A stretch of 64,000 nucleotides of DNA. Source: Shinella sp. SUS2. Its GTDB lineage: Bacteria; Pseudomonadota; Alphaproteobacteria; Rhizobiales; Rhizobiaceae. Position numbers and translations under genes: made by a program. The stretch's first letter is position 1. Each line of letters opens with the position of its first letter. The stretch spans positions 248,001 to 312,000 of the forward strand of contig NZ_KQ410725.1 of assembly GCF_001262505.1 (NCBI RefSeq), in the 5' to 3' direction. Below the pieces are notes generated by a model, which ran no database searches, had not been told where the DNA came from, and saw only the letters and a program-made list of their open reading frames with translations. Of this stretch, positions 14,774 to 27,438 are shown in pieces.

Positions 14774-17251
14774 TCAGGTTTCGGGCACCTCGTCCGCGGT
14801 CTTGCCGCGCCGGCCCGCCACCTGCGGGCGCATCTTCTGCGTGGCCTGATCGAGCAGCGTGGTGATGAGATCGGCCCCTTCCGGCGAGATCTTGATCGGC
14901 ACCTCCGCCGACGCCGGCGCGCCGATGGCGACGCCCTCGGTCCGGAACCGTTCGAGCACGGCGGCGCGCAGATCGGATTTCACGCCCGTGCCATTGAGGA
15001 TATCCGCAAGGAAGGCACGGACCTCGAAATCCAGCGTCGAAGACGAAAAGGCCTGGAAGACCACCATCGGCTCCGGATTGCGCAAAAGCCCCAGCTGTGC
15101 ACGCACGACCTCGACGAGGATTTCCTGCACCCTGCGCGGGTCGTTGCTGCCATGCACGCTGATCATCAGATCGACACGGCCGAGCTTGTTGCGATGCGTC
15201 CAGTTGCCGACCTGCCCGTTGATCAGCACCGAATTTGGCACGATCACCGTCTGGCGCTGGAAGGTCTCGATCTCGGTGGCACGTACGGAAATGCGGCGCA
15301 CGAAGCCCTCGGTCGTGCCTGCCACCACCCAGTCGCCCACCTTGAACGGGCGTTCCGCCAGCAAAATGAGGCCCGAAACGAAGTTCGAGACGATGTTCTG
15401 CAGGCCGAAACCGATACCGAGCGAGAGGGCACCGGCGACGAGCGCGAGGCTGGACAGGTTGATACCTGCCGCCGATATGCCGACAAGGCCGGCCAGCGCC
15501 ACGCCGGCATAGCCGACGGCGGTGCGTACGGAGTTGCGCACGCCCGCATCGACCTGACTGCGCGCCAGGACGTTGCCGTCCACCCATTTCTGGAACCAGC
15601 GCGTGATGACGAGGCCGGCGACGAAGAGCAGGATGCCCGCAAGGATGCCGATCAGCGAGATCGTGATGCTGCCGATACGAATCTCCGTGAAGATGCGGTA
15701 GGCCCAGGATTCGATGTCGGCGATCTGGAAGCCCCATTGCAGGAGAACCAGCGGCACGAAGAAGACGAAAATCAGCAGATAGATGCTCAGGCCCGCGGCA
15801 AGCCCCACCTGGTCGAGCGACACCTGCCCGAGGCCGAAGCGCGCTTCCAGCCGCTTGCCCACCGCCGTTTCGGCAAAGGCGTTGGGCGCGGAAACGGCGC
15901 GGCCGGAAAGGAAGCCGATATACATGGTTACGATGATCGCGCCGGTGACGACGATCTGCGTGGCGATGAAGCGCGCCATGCCGACATAGCCGAACAGCGA
16001 GGCGAAGATGAGCCCGAGACCGGTCAGCATCAGGAGGATGAAGATCGATCGCGGCCAGGGGCGCCCCTGCGAATCGGGCGTTTCCCCCTGGTGCAGCACC
16101 GGCTTGATGAAGGCAGTGACGACGAGCAACGCACCGATGACGATCGAGGCGAAGAAGCTCTTCACCACCGTTAGCACGACCGGAGAGCCCAGTGTTTCAC
16201 TGATCGTGCCGAGGAAATAGTCGGCGCCGTTGACGAGGGCCATGCTGAAGATCAGCAGCCACAGAAGCTGCGCGCCACGATCGGAGACCCGCACCAGTCG
16301 CCAGTGGCCGTCGCCGGGCGACAGGACCGCATTGGCAAGCTGCGCCACGAAGAAGATCGCCACCATGACCCCAAGCGCCACCGACGCGATCGGCGCGATG
16401 TCGGAGCGCAGCACGTTGAACGTGTCGAGGAAGAAGTAGCTGGTACCGGCAAAGGCGCCGACGGCGATGCTCGGCAGGATCGTCGACCAGAAGGCGACGG
16501 AAAGCCGGGTGATATAGTGCGGCTTCTGCTGCTGCACGGCGCGCGTGATGAAGGGTGAGAACAGCCGGTAGCCGCCGGACAGCAACACCAGCGCCGCCAT
16601 CAGGGAGAGCCCGACGGCGCCCAGAAGCTGCATGCGCTTGAACTTCCAGACGAACTGCAGCCAGGCCGTTACCGTACGCCCGAGCGTCGCCGTCTCGTTG
16701 CTGAGCGCACCGGTGGCCTCTGTGAAGAGCGCGGTGTTGACATCCGTACGCTTCAGGATCGCGTCGGTGAAAAGCTGCCGGCGGATTTCCGTGATACGGT
16801 TGGAGAGCTTCGTCGCCTCGATGGAAAGGTTCTCCGCCTCCCCGGTCAACGCATTGATCTCGTTGCGCTCCCCGGCAAGCTTCTTGCGCTCCTCCACCAC
16901 GACGGCAGCTTCGGCCGGTGCCCCCTCGGCCGGTGGATCGCCCAGCTCGGTCTGGCGCGCCTTGATCGCCTCCAGCCGCGGCCGCGTCGCGACGGAGATG
17001 GCAAGGATCGTCCGGTTCAGCGCCTCGGCCTCGACCTTCAGTTCGACGAGCCGCGCATCGTCGTCCTTGAAACGGTCCACCCGCTCGCGAATCGCATTGA
17101 GCTGACCGGCTGCACGATCGAGGTCGTTGCTCGCCTGCTCGAGCTGGGTCGCATCGACAATGGCGGGCGCGGCGGGCGTCTGCGCGCGGGCGGGCACCGC
17201 CGCGAGCAGGAGAACGGTGAAAAGGACGGAAAGAAGGCGGAAGGTCGGCAA
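14774..17251 (-). CDS. MscS-family mechanosensitive channel with DUF3772 domain
   Basis: About 825 residues. A signal peptide (LLSVLFTVLLLAAVPARAQ) leads into a helical periplasmic region with DUF3772 (to about residue 200), about ten membrane segments, and the MscS core with the pore-lining Gly/Ala-rich helix LVAGALSLGIGFGLQNIVSN and the beta domain FKVGDWVVAGTTEGFV then RRISVRATEIETF. It releases solutes on hypo-osmotic shock; large members of this type may also sense other cues. The best start is TTG 17251, 8 bases after GAGGA; no ATG is in frame near the signal peptide. Confidence 0.87.
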   Translation of the reverse strand: MPTFRLLSVLFTVLLLAAVPARAQTPAAPAIVDATQLEQASNDLDRAAGQLNAIRERVDRFKDDDARLVELKVEAEALNRTILAISVATRPRLEAIKARQTELGDPPAEGAPAEAAVVVEERKKLAGERNEINALTGEAENLSIEATKLSNRITEIRRQLFTDAILKRTDVNTALFTEATGALSNETATLGRTVTAWLQFVWKFKRMQLLGAVGLSLMAALVLLSGGYRLFSPFITRAVQQQKPHYITRLSVAFWSTILPSIAVGAFAGTSYFFLDTFNVLRSDIAPIASVALGVMVAIFFVAQLANAVLSPGDGHWRLVRVSDRGAQLLWLLIFSMALVNGADYFLGTISETLGSPVVLTVVKSFFASIVIGALLVVTAFIKPVLHQGETPDSQGRPWPRSIFILLMLTGLGLIFASLFGYVGMARFIATQIVVTGAIIVTMYIGFLSGRAVSAPNAFAETAVGKRLEARFGLGQVSLDQVGLAAGLSIYLLIFVFFVPLVLLQWGFQIADIESWAYRIFTEIRIGSITISLIGILAGILLFVAGLVITRWFQKWVDGNVLARSQVDAGVRNSVRTAVGYAGVALAGLVGISAAGINLSSLALVAGALSLGIGFGLQNIVSNFVSGLILLAERPFKVGDWVVAGTTEGFVRRISVRATEIETFQRQTVIVPNSVLINGQVGNWTHRNKLGRVDLMISVHGSNDPRRVQEILVEVVRAQLGLLRNPEPMVVFQAFSSSTLDFEVRAFLADILNGTGVKSDLRAAVLERFRTEGVAIGAPASAEVPIKISPEGADLITTLLDQATQKMRPQVAGRRGKTADEVPET

Positions 17252-17355
17252 CAGGCCATCCTCAATTGAACGGAAACAGACGACGCAGCGCAGGCATGCG
17301 ATTGCGCCCCTTCTACCCACGAATGCGGCCATTTTAAACCGGCCCGCCCGCGATG

Positions 17356-17913
17356 CTAGAATCCGGCACCCGGCTCGGCGAGATAGGCCTCCTCCTCCCG
17401 CGTGGAGACGCGGCCGAGGAAAGCGTTGCGATGCGGAAAGCGGCCATATTCAGCAATGACGTCCCGGTGGCGGACGGCATAGTCGAGATACATCTCGTCG
17501 CCATGCGCCTCGAACAGTTCGACGGAGAGGTCCTGGTCGGCCAGCGCTTCGGAATGCTCGAGCGGCATATAGAAGAAATGGCGCCGGTCATAGGGAACCG
17601 CCTTGTCGGCGCCCGCCTCCAGCGCAAGGCGCGCTTCGCGCCGGGCGATCCAGTCGGTGGCGAAGGCCAACGGCGAGGCGCGGTACATATTGCGGGGAAA
17701 CTGATCGAGAACGATGATGGCGGCAAGCCGCGCCTCCGGGCTCGCCCGCCATAACGCCGTCACCGTCTGCGAGAGGGCGAAATGCGTCTCGACGAAGGTT
17801 TCGCGCACATGCGCGTCGAGCCCCGGCGTCGATTGCCACCAGTCCTTTGCCGTCAGCGTCTCGCACCAGAAGTCGACGACCTCCTGCGGTGTCCTGATCC
17901 TGTTCTCGCTCAT
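17356..17913 (-). CDS. DUF924 family protein
   Basis: 185 residues matching DUF924: VVDFWCETLTAKDWWQ at the start, LAAIIVLDQFPRNMYR near residue 75 and FFYMPLEHSEAL near residue 115. These are all-helical cytoplasmic proteins of unknown function (TPR-like fold). The start is ATG 17913 (MSENRIRT) rather than 17943. It is separated from the mechanosensitive channel by about 100 bases and may be independent of it. Confidence 0.85.
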   Translation of the reverse strand: MSENRIRTPQEVVDFWCETLTAKDWWQSTPGLDAHVRETFVETHFALSQTVTALWRASPEARLAAIIVLDQFPRNMYRASPLAFATDWIARREARLALEAGADKAVPYDRRHFFYMPLEHSEALADQDLSVELFEAHGDEMYLDYAVRHRDVIAEYGRFPHRNAFLGRVSTREEEAYLAEPGAGF

Positions 17914-18065
17914 GCCGTCTGTCTCCGTTCGTCTTCGCCGCAATATGGCGGGGTGCGCCCGGGTTGCAAGGGGGCGGCGTTAGCAAAGCGTTTGCCCTTT
18001 TCGTGAGCGCCGCCTTTACCTCGCCCGCGCTAGCCTGCGCACACGCGACGAAAGCAGGGCCAACA

Positions 18066-19463
18066 ATGCTGAAATTCACCGGTCTTTCCACCTCCGCCTA
18101 CCGGAAGACGGGTTTCGACCTGCTGCTCGCCCTGGAGGGCTCGACGCGGCGCGCCTATCTCGACACGGCGGCCGATCCGGCGCCGACGATCGGCATCGGC
18201 TTCAACTTGCGCTACAATCTCGAACCCGTGCTGAAGGCAATCGCCGGCAGCGGCTGGAGCACGGCGCTGCAGGCCAAATTGAAGGCCGTCATCGACCAGA
18301 GCTATTCCAGGGGAGAGACCGCACTGCTCAACGGCCGGCTCGACAAGGTCATGGCCGACTGGAATGCGACGCGCGATCCAGCCGTGCCGAAAACCTTCGC
18401 CTTCTCGTCCGATGCCGAAATCCAGGCGGCGCTGACCGCGCTTTCGCCTCGCTACGAGAGGGCGATCGACACGTGGCTCGCCGGCATTCCCAATTCCACC
18501 GAGCGCGCCGTACTCTTCAGCATGGCCTACAACGCACCGTCCCTGCTCGGGCCGAAGCTGAAGGCTGCCATCCTGGCCGGCGACCGGGCGGAGGCCTGGT
18601 ACGAGATCCGCTACAATTCCAATGGCAGCGGCCATGCCGGCATCGCCAACCGGCGTTATGTCGAGGCCGAACAATTCAAGCTCTTCGCCAGGGAGGGCAC
18701 GGCAACGACCGAGGAAGCGCTCGATACGGGCCGCATGTATGCCGCGCACCGGGAAAAGATTCTCTCCTATGAAGGCCGCTTCGATGCCGATACCGCCGGC
18801 CGCATCAAGGGATTTTCGGGCATCGACGCGATCTTCGAGGAATATGCCCCCGCCATCGTCAGGCTGAAGGCCGCCTATGGCATAGCCAAGGGTATGGCGC
18901 TGGAGGAACTGCAGGTCGCCTCCGCCACTCTCCGCAATCTCTCGGGCGACGGGACGGCCCACGACACGGCCTCCAACGATGCCGATCTCCTTGTTGGATC
19001 CTCGCACGCCAACACGCTTTCCGGCGGCCGCGGCAACGACGCGCTGGTCGGCCTTGCCGGAAATGACAGGCTCGATGGCGGTGCGGGAAACGACTGGCTG
19101 AGCGGCGGCACCGGCGCGGACATGCTGACGGGCGGCGCTGGCGCCGACACCTTCGTCTTCCACAGCGCCGCCGATATCGGCCTTGCGACACGCGACCGCA
19201 TCGCGGATTTCGAGCCCGGCCGCGACCGCATCGACCTTTCGGCCATCGACGCCAACGGCTCTGAGGCGGGCCACAGCTTCACCCTTCTTGCGCGGGGCAA
19301 GTCCTTCACGGGCGAGGCCGGCGAGTTGCGCTGGCATACGACGACAGCGAAGGGCAAGGCCGTCACCATCGTCGAAGGGGATATCGACGGCGACAAGACC
19401 GCCGATTTCCGCCTCGACCTCGACGGCAAGCTGGCACTGAGCAAGGGCGACTTCCTGCTCTGA
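18066..19463 (+). CDS. Lysozyme-fold (GH24-like) protein with C-terminal RTX repeats
   Basis: 465 residues. The N-terminal part resembles T4-type lysozyme: LALEGSTRRAYLDT and TIGIGFN supply Glu24, Asp33 and Thr41, with the Glu-Asp spacing of 9 seen in T4 lysozyme (Glu11, Asp20, Thr26). After a linker, residues about 315-365 contain calcium-binding RTX nonapeptides (LSGGRGNDA, LDGGAGNDW, LTGGAGADT), followed by a serralysin-type C-terminal tail ending in hydrophobic residues (GDFLL). There is no Sec signal peptide, so export by a type I secretion system is likely. It probably cleaves peptidoglycan outside the cell. No T1SS genes are adjacent. The start is ATG 18066. Confidence 0.8.
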   Translation: MLKFTGLSTSAYRKTGFDLLLALEGSTRRAYLDTAADPAPTIGIGFNLRYNLEPVLKAIAGSGWSTALQAKLKAVIDQSYSRGETALLNGRLDKVMADWNATRDPAVPKTFAFSSDAEIQAALTALSPRYERAIDTWLAGIPNSTERAVLFSMAYNAPSLLGPKLKAAILAGDRAEAWYEIRYNSNGSGHAGIANRRYVEAEQFKLFAREGTATTEEALDTGRMYAAHREKILSYEGRFDADTAGRIKGFSGIDAIFEEYAPAIVRLKAAYGIAKGMALEELQVASATLRNLSGDGTAHDTASNDADLLVGSSHANTLSGGRGNDALVGLAGNDRLDGGAGNDWLSGGTGADMLTGGAGADTFVFHSAADIGLATRDRIADFEPGRDRIDLSAIDANGSEAGHSFTLLARGKSFTGEAGELRWHTTTAKGKAVTIVEGDIDGDKTADFRLDLDGKLALSKGDFLL

Positions 19464-19757
19464 CAATCGCTCGCCACCGCAGCGGACGCAAAACCGCCTT
19501 GCAGCTTTGCCACAGCGTCACACCGGCGCCGCTTTTTCATTGAAACACTGCAATGGCCGGCGCTCAAACGCGGGTGCACCGGAAGGCGCGCTGCAGCGAA
19601 TCTACGGGACGCAAACACGAGCCGAGGCGAGCAACCTGTTCCCCAGGGAACAGCGCGGCGCAGATGGTGCAATAAAACAACGGTTCACCCCGCCGATCGC
19701 ATGGAACCCCGGCCGCCGGCGGCACGACCATAACGCCCAACCTGCACAGTTCATTCG

Positions 19758-20084
19758 ATGACGAACGAAATTTTGACCATGGGTCTGCTGTTGTGCGCCG
19801 GGCATTGGCTCGCCGACTATCCCCTGCAATCCGACTTCCTGGTGAGGGCCAAGGTCGAGGGCCCCCTGCGGGCCTATCATCTCATCGCCCATGCCGGCAT
19901 CCACGGCGCCGTGGTGCTGCTGGTGACGGGAAGCGCCCTGCTCGGCCTTGCCGAATGGGTCGTGCATGTCGTGATCGACGAGGCGAAGATCCGCGGGAAG
20001 ATCAGCTTTGGGCAGGACCAGACCCTGCACCTGCTGTGCAAGCTCATCTGGCTGATCATCAGCGTGGTGCTGATCATGCCGTGA
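19758..20084 (+). CDS. DUF3307 membrane protein
   Basis: 108 residues with three or four hydrophobic segments and the DUF3307 opening LLLCAGHWLADYPLQSDFLV, then HLIAHAGIHGAVV and WVVHVVIDEAKIR. Function unknown; members are inner-membrane proteins with conserved His/Asp residues, perhaps metal-related. It is short but complete. It is preceded by a 294-base gap in which I see no gene or clear signal, and is convergent with oxyR. Confidence 0.8.
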   Translation: MTNEILTMGLLLCAGHWLADYPLQSDFLVRAKVEGPLRAYHLIAHAGIHGAVVLLVTGSALLGLAEWVVHVVIDEAKIRGKISFGQDQTLHLLCKLIWLIISVVLIMP

Positions 20085-20111
20085 AGGGACGGGATCCCGT
20101 TCCGCGCCCAT

Positions 20112-23354
<3,243 letters not shown>

Positions 23355-23392
23355 CCAAAAGACCAGCCCGGTATCCGGGAGCGACGCATATC

Positions 23393-23418
23393 CCTTCCCC
23401 CGCTTCGGCGGGGGAAGG
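23393..23418 (+). terminator. Strong UUCG stem-loop after katG
   Basis: A perfect 11-bp stem CCTTCCCCCGC / GCGGGGGAAGG is capped by TTCG, about 40 bases after the katG stop. It lacks a T-run on either strand. It could end katG from the left and the small minus-strand ORF from the right, or be a dispersed repeat. Confidence 0.55.
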
Positions 23419-23455
23419 CCTGCCGAAAGGCCCAATCGGCCTTGGCACCGTCGAA

Positions 23456-23635
23456 CTACGAGGGATCTGCTGTTCCCTTGTAAGCCCTATCCGCGGATTT
23501 GGGCTTACGGCCAGACGGCGCTTTTCCGGCGTGCTCGCGGGCATGGGCCTCCGGTCCGGCAACGATCACGCCCGGTTTCTTTTCTTCCCGGCGCTTGTCT
23601 TCCTTCGACCTGGCAACGTCAGAGATCTTGTCCAT
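23456..23635 (-). CDS. 59-residue basic small protein (candidate)
   Basis: A short frame on the minus strand: ATG at 23635, preceded by GGAGA ten bases upstream, TAG at 23456-23458. The product starts MDKISDVARSKEDKRREEKK and is strongly charged, with Lys/Arg-Glu-rich helix potential, a Pro-Gly turn and a second basic stretch (GKAPSGRKPKSADRAYKG). It has no signal peptide or membrane span. No family is recognised. The good ribosome site and codon pattern favour a real gene; a chance frame in a katG-ABC gap cannot be excluded. Confidence 0.45.
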   Translation of the reverse strand: MDKISDVARSKEDKRREEKKPGVIVAGPEAHAREHAGKAPSGRKPKSADRAYKGTADPS

Positions 23636-23729
23636 GGCTTGCTGTTCTCCGTTGAACGATCAGAGGCCTAACGAAGCCGCCGGTCCCTGGTTCCCCGAAA
23701 ATCCACATGTCACCTGCCCTGTTCCAGGG

Positions 23730-24761
23730 CTAGAGCCGCCATGCGGAAGCAATCGTCACGGATACGGTATCGCCCGGTGCCGGTTTCTCACGGCTGAAGG
23801 CGCGCAGGATCTGGCCGTCCGCCAGCGCCAGCGTCAGGCTGTAGCGCTCTCCCTCGTAGAGCGATGAGCGGACCTGTGCCGCGATCCCCTCGCCGCCCAG
23901 CACCACATCCTCCGGCCGAACGAGAACATCGGCCACCATGCCGCCGTCGGACACGGCCGACGCCAGCAGGGTCCGCAGCACCTCCCAGCCGAGTTTTCGC
24001 GGAATTCCCGCAGTCACCGCAAGTGAAAGAACGGCGCCGCGGCCGATCAGGCTGCCGACAAGCCGCCCCTCGGGGCGGGCATAGATCTCCTGGGGCGGCG
24101 CAACCTGCAGCAGCTCGCCCCGGGACATGACCGCAATGTCGGTGGCGAGCGCCATGGCCTCGCTCTGGTCGTGCGTGACATAGACCATCGTCGCGCCGGA
24201 GCGCTGGTGGAACTCGCGAAAGGTCTCCTCCATCTCCTGTCGCAGGTGCCTGTCGAGATTGGCCAGCGGCTCGTCGAGCAGCACGACATCCGGCTGGGTA
24301 ACGAGGCAGCGTGCAAGCGCGACACGCTGGCGTTGGCCGCCGGAGAGGTCCGCCGGACGGCGCTCGGCGAGATCGGCAAGGCGCACGGTCTCGAGCGCCT
24401 CGACGATCCCGCGGCGATAGGCATCCTTCGAAACGCCGCGCACCTTCAGCGGATAGCCGACATTGTCGGCGACGCTCATATGCGGCCACAGCGCATAGGA
24501 CTGGAACACCATCGCCATGTTGCGCCGCTCGGGCGGCAGGGACTGCGCGGGATCGGCCAGAAGCCGCTCGCCGAGGAAGATCGCGCCGTCGCTCGGCGCT
24601 TCGAAACCGGCGATCATCCGCAGCACCGTCGTCTTGCCGCAGCCGGACGGGCCGAGCAGCGCAAGGAAGCCCCCGTCGCGCACATCGAGCGAGACGCCCT
24701 TCACCGCCGGCCGGCCGGTGCCGAAATCCTTGCTGACATTGTTGAGGATCAGCTTCGCCAC
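23730..24761 (-). CDS. ABC transporter ATP-binding protein (FbpC/PotA type)
   Basis: 343 residues. Walker A is GPSGCGKTT near residue 38, the Q-loop QSYALWPHM, signature LSGGQRQRVALAR, Walker B VVLLDEPLANLD and H-loop VTHDQSEAMA; a TOBE-type regulatory domain occupies the C-terminal 100 residues. It energises the permease at 24749. The start is GTG 24761, preceded by AAAGGAG and overlapping the permease end by 13 bases, so translation is coupled. The family covers ferric iron, phosphonate and polyamine importers; the Pho box upstream of the operon favours a phosphorus-linked substrate. Confidence 0.9.
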   Translation of the reverse strand: MAKLILNNVSKDFGTGRPAVKGVSLDVRDGGFLALLGPSGCGKTTVLRMIAGFEAPSDGAIFLGERLLADPAQSLPPERRNMAMVFQSYALWPHMSVADNVGYPLKVRGVSKDAYRRGIVEALETVRLADLAERRPADLSGGQRQRVALARCLVTQPDVVLLDEPLANLDRHLRQEMEETFREFHQRSGATMVYVTHDQSEAMALATDIAVMSRGELLQVAPPQEIYARPEGRLVGSLIGRGAVLSLAVTAGIPRKLGWEVLRTLLASAVSDGGMVADVLVRPEDVVLGGEGIAAQVRSSLYEGERYSLTLALADGQILRAFSREKPAPGDTVSVTIASAWRL

Positions 24762-26443
24762 GGCACCACTCCTTTCGGCAGGTGCTTCGCCATCGTTTCC
24801 AGTAGCAGCATCATGGCGACGACCATGAACACCACGAGCACCGAGAGGGCGGAAGCGAGATCCGAGCCACCGCTGTCGTCGAGATTGTAGATCACGACGC
24901 CGAGCGTCTGCGTACCCGCGGACCAGAGCAACGCCGAAACCGTCAGCTCATTGCAGGCGATGAGGAAGACGAGGATGACGGAGGCGCCGGCGGCGGGCGC
25001 CACCAGCGGGATCATAATATCCCTCAGACGCGCGAAAAAGCTGGCGCCGGCCAGGCGCGCCGCCTCCTCGAGCGCCGGATCGAGCTGGCGGTAGACGCTG
25101 ACGACGGGTTTCAGACTGACCGCGAAGAAGCTCGCGAAATAGGCAATGAGGATGATCCAGATCGTGCCGTAGAGCGACACGTTGAAGACCGGCAGGGGCG
25201 CTGCGAAAACGAGGATGAAGGCGACGGCGATGACGATGCCGGGCAGCGCATAGGGAATCTCGATCAGGTTCGCCAGGACGCGCACCGTCGCACCCCGCCG
25301 GCGCGTCAGCAGGTAGCCTGCAAGCACCGACAGGGCGAGCAGGCCGATGGCGGTGGCGGTGGCAAGGAACAGGGAGTTGGCAAAGGCGGTCCGGGTGATC
25401 GCCTGCCGCAGCAGGACCTCCTCGAAAGCATGGAAGGACAGGGTGTCGATTGTCAGCGGCACGCCATAGGCCGGCACGAGCGCACCGGCCACGAGTGCGA
25501 GAAAGGGCGCGACCAGCATGACGAAGAGGAGGACCACCAGCAGGGGCAGGAAGACGAAGCGCCATCGGCCAACGGGAAGGCATGCCGCCGTACCGGCCTG
25601 GCCGAGAATGCGATAGTCCCGGCCGCCGAGTGCACGCTCCTGCACGGCAAGCCCGGCCACCGAAATCAGCACGATGACACCCGAAAGCAGTGCGACCTCG
25701 CCGAAGGTGCGATCCGTGAAGGCGGCGAACTTGGTGAAGACAAGGGTCGAGAGAGTGTAGATCGATGCCGGGATGCCGAGGATCGCAGGAATGCCGAAAT
25801 TGCCGATACAGGAGACGAAGGCGATGGCGGCGCCGGCGATCATGCCAGGCAACGCAAGCGGCAGGACGATATCCCGGAACGTGCGCAGGGCCGAGGCGCC
25901 GGAAAGGCGCGCCGCCTCCATCCCGTCGCGGGGCATGTTCATCAGCCCGGCCCGCAGGGCCAGATAGACGAGCGGCGCATGCTGCACCCCGTAGAGCAGC
26001 GCAATCCCGCCGACCGAATAAAGCGGCTGCGGCGAGCCGAGCGGCGGCGCGATGTGCAAGGCCTTCAGGAGCGGGCTTGCGGGGCCGGACATCTGCACCC
26101 AGGCCAGCGCCGTCACCTGCGGCGGGATCATCATCGGCAGCACGAAGAGAAAGCTGAGCGTTCCCCGGGCCGGCATGTCGGTCAAGGTCAGCAGGAAAGC
26201 GAAGAGCGAGCCGATCGCCAGCGAGATGACCGTGCCCAGAACGGCGGTGACGAGCGTGAAGTACGTCGCCGACCAGAGCGCGCGATCGGTGAGCACGTCA
26301 AAGGCGCCGCCATCGGCGAAGGCGATGATGCCGGTCACCGCCAGCCGCGCCAGGGGCAGCACGCTGAGGACGACAACCACGCCTGCGATAAGCGGAAGCA
26401 GCCAGATCGGCTGGCTGCTTCCCGGACGAACATAACCGTACAT
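24749..26443 (-). CDS. ABC transporter permease, fused two-unit (FbpB-like)
   Basis: 564 residues with about 12 membrane segments, made of two tandem MetI-like permease units in one chain. The two EAA-type loops are EAARLSGASALRTFRDIVLP and EEAARLAGASFFARLRDIMI. This fused architecture is typical of ferric-iron (FbpB/AfuB) and some 2-aminoethylphosphonate importers. It lies 17 bases after the binding-protein gene and overlaps the ATPase gene, forming a three-gene operon. Confidence 0.9.
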   Translation of the reverse strand: MYGYVRPGSSQPIWLLPLIAGVVVVLSVLPLARLAVTGIIAFADGGAFDVLTDRALWSATYFTLVTAVLGTVISLAIGSLFAFLLTLTDMPARGTLSFLFVLPMMIPPQVTALAWVQMSGPASPLLKALHIAPPLGSPQPLYSVGGIALLYGVQHAPLVYLALRAGLMNMPRDGMEAARLSGASALRTFRDIVLPLALPGMIAGAAIAFVSCIGNFGIPAILGIPASIYTLSTLVFTKFAAFTDRTFGEVALLSGVIVLISVAGLAVQERALGGRDYRILGQAGTAACLPVGRWRFVFLPLLVVLLFVMLVAPFLALVAGALVPAYGVPLTIDTLSFHAFEEVLLRQAITRTAFANSLFLATATAIGLLALSVLAGYLLTRRRGATVRVLANLIEIPYALPGIVIAVAFILVFAAPLPVFNVSLYGTIWIILIAYFASFFAVSLKPVVSVYRQLDPALEEAARLAGASFFARLRDIMIPLVAPAAGASVILVFLIACNELTVSALLWSAGTQTLGVVIYNLDDSGGSDLASALSVLVVFMVVAMMLLLETMAKHLPKGVVPWRS

Positions 26444-26460
26444 GAACGTCGCGGCGCGCC

Positions 26461-27438
26461 TCAGTTCGAGCCGAAGGAACCGGAGAACGTCTTCAGGTCC
26501 GCATCCGCGTTCTTCAGCGCGGTCGCCGCATCGAGCGGCAGAACGCGGATGGTCTCGCGTGCGGGAAACCCTTCGGGCATGGCGATGCCATTGCGTGCCG
26601 GGATGTAGCCGAGCTTGACGAAGCCTTCCTGCCCCTCGACCGAAAGAACGTAGTCGACGAACTTCCTGGCCGCCTCGGCATTCTTCGAGGATGCGAGGAT
26701 GCCGACAGGCTCGGTCACGGCGGAGACGCCCTCGGCCGGGAAGACGAACGCGACGGGTGCCCCTTTCGCCTTCTCGCGGATCGGCATGTAGTCGACGACC
26801 ATGCCATAGGCCTTTTCGCCCGAAGCGACCGCCTTCAGCACCGCACCGTTGCCACCCGCCGCCGTGACGCCGTTTTCGGCGAGCGCCTTGTAGTAATCCC
26901 AGCCGAGGCCATCGACGGCCGCCAGCGTCTGGGTGTGGATGAGGGCGGCGCCCGACGTCAGCGGGCTCGGCATGGTGGCAAGCCCCTTGGCCTCCGGCTT
27001 CGTGAGATCCTGCCAGCGTGCCGGCTTCATGGCGGCCGCGGTGTTGTAGACGATGCCGGTGGTGATCAGCTTGGTCGAATAGTAATAGCCGTCCTTGTCA
27101 TAGAGGCTGGCATCGTAGTTGCCGGCTTCCGGCGAGGCATAGGCGAGCAGTTTGCCGTCCTGCTTCAGCCGTTCGAGCGTGACGGTATCGGCGATCAGCA
27201 GCACGTCGGCAACCGGATTGCCGGCTGCGATCTCGGCCTGGAGCTTGGCCATGATCTTCGGCGTGCCATCGCGCACCCAGTCGACCTTGATATCGGGATT
27301 GGCAGCCATGAAGCCATCGACGGTCGCCTGCGCGTCCTCGTTCGGCTGGCTGGTGTAGAGTACGAGATTTGCGGCGGAGGCCGGCAGGGCGGAGAAACTG
27401 GCGGCGAGGAGGGCGGCGGCGGAAACAAGGGTTTTCAT
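26461..27438 (-). CDS. Periplasmic binding protein, iron/aminoethylphosphonate type
   Basis: 325 residues with a signal peptide (cleavage near PASAAN). The mature start NLVLYTSQPNEDAQ and features such as DVLLIADTVTLERLKQDGKL and TTGIVYNTAAAM are typical of the FbpA/PhnS-like class (Pfam SBP_bac_1/6). FbpA iron proteins use a Tyr pair; YYYSTK near residue 118 may be part of the site, but I cannot decide between iron and a phosphonate. First gene of the operon, with an apparent Pho box 45-62 bases upstream of the start. Confidence 0.88.
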   Translation of the reverse strand: MKTLVSAAALLAASFSALPASAANLVLYTSQPNEDAQATVDGFMAANPDIKVDWVRDGTPKIMAKLQAEIAAGNPVADVLLIADTVTLERLKQDGKLLAYASPEAGNYDASLYDKDGYYYSTKLITTGIVYNTAAAMKPARWQDLTKPEAKGLATMPSPLTSGAALIHTQTLAAVDGLGWDYYKALAENGVTAAGGNGAVLKAVASGEKAYGMVVDYMPIREKAKGAPVAFVFPAEGVSAVTEPVGILASSKNAEAARKFVDYVLSVEGQEGFVKLGYIPARNGIAMPEGFPARETIRVLPLDAATALKNADADLKTFSGSFGSN

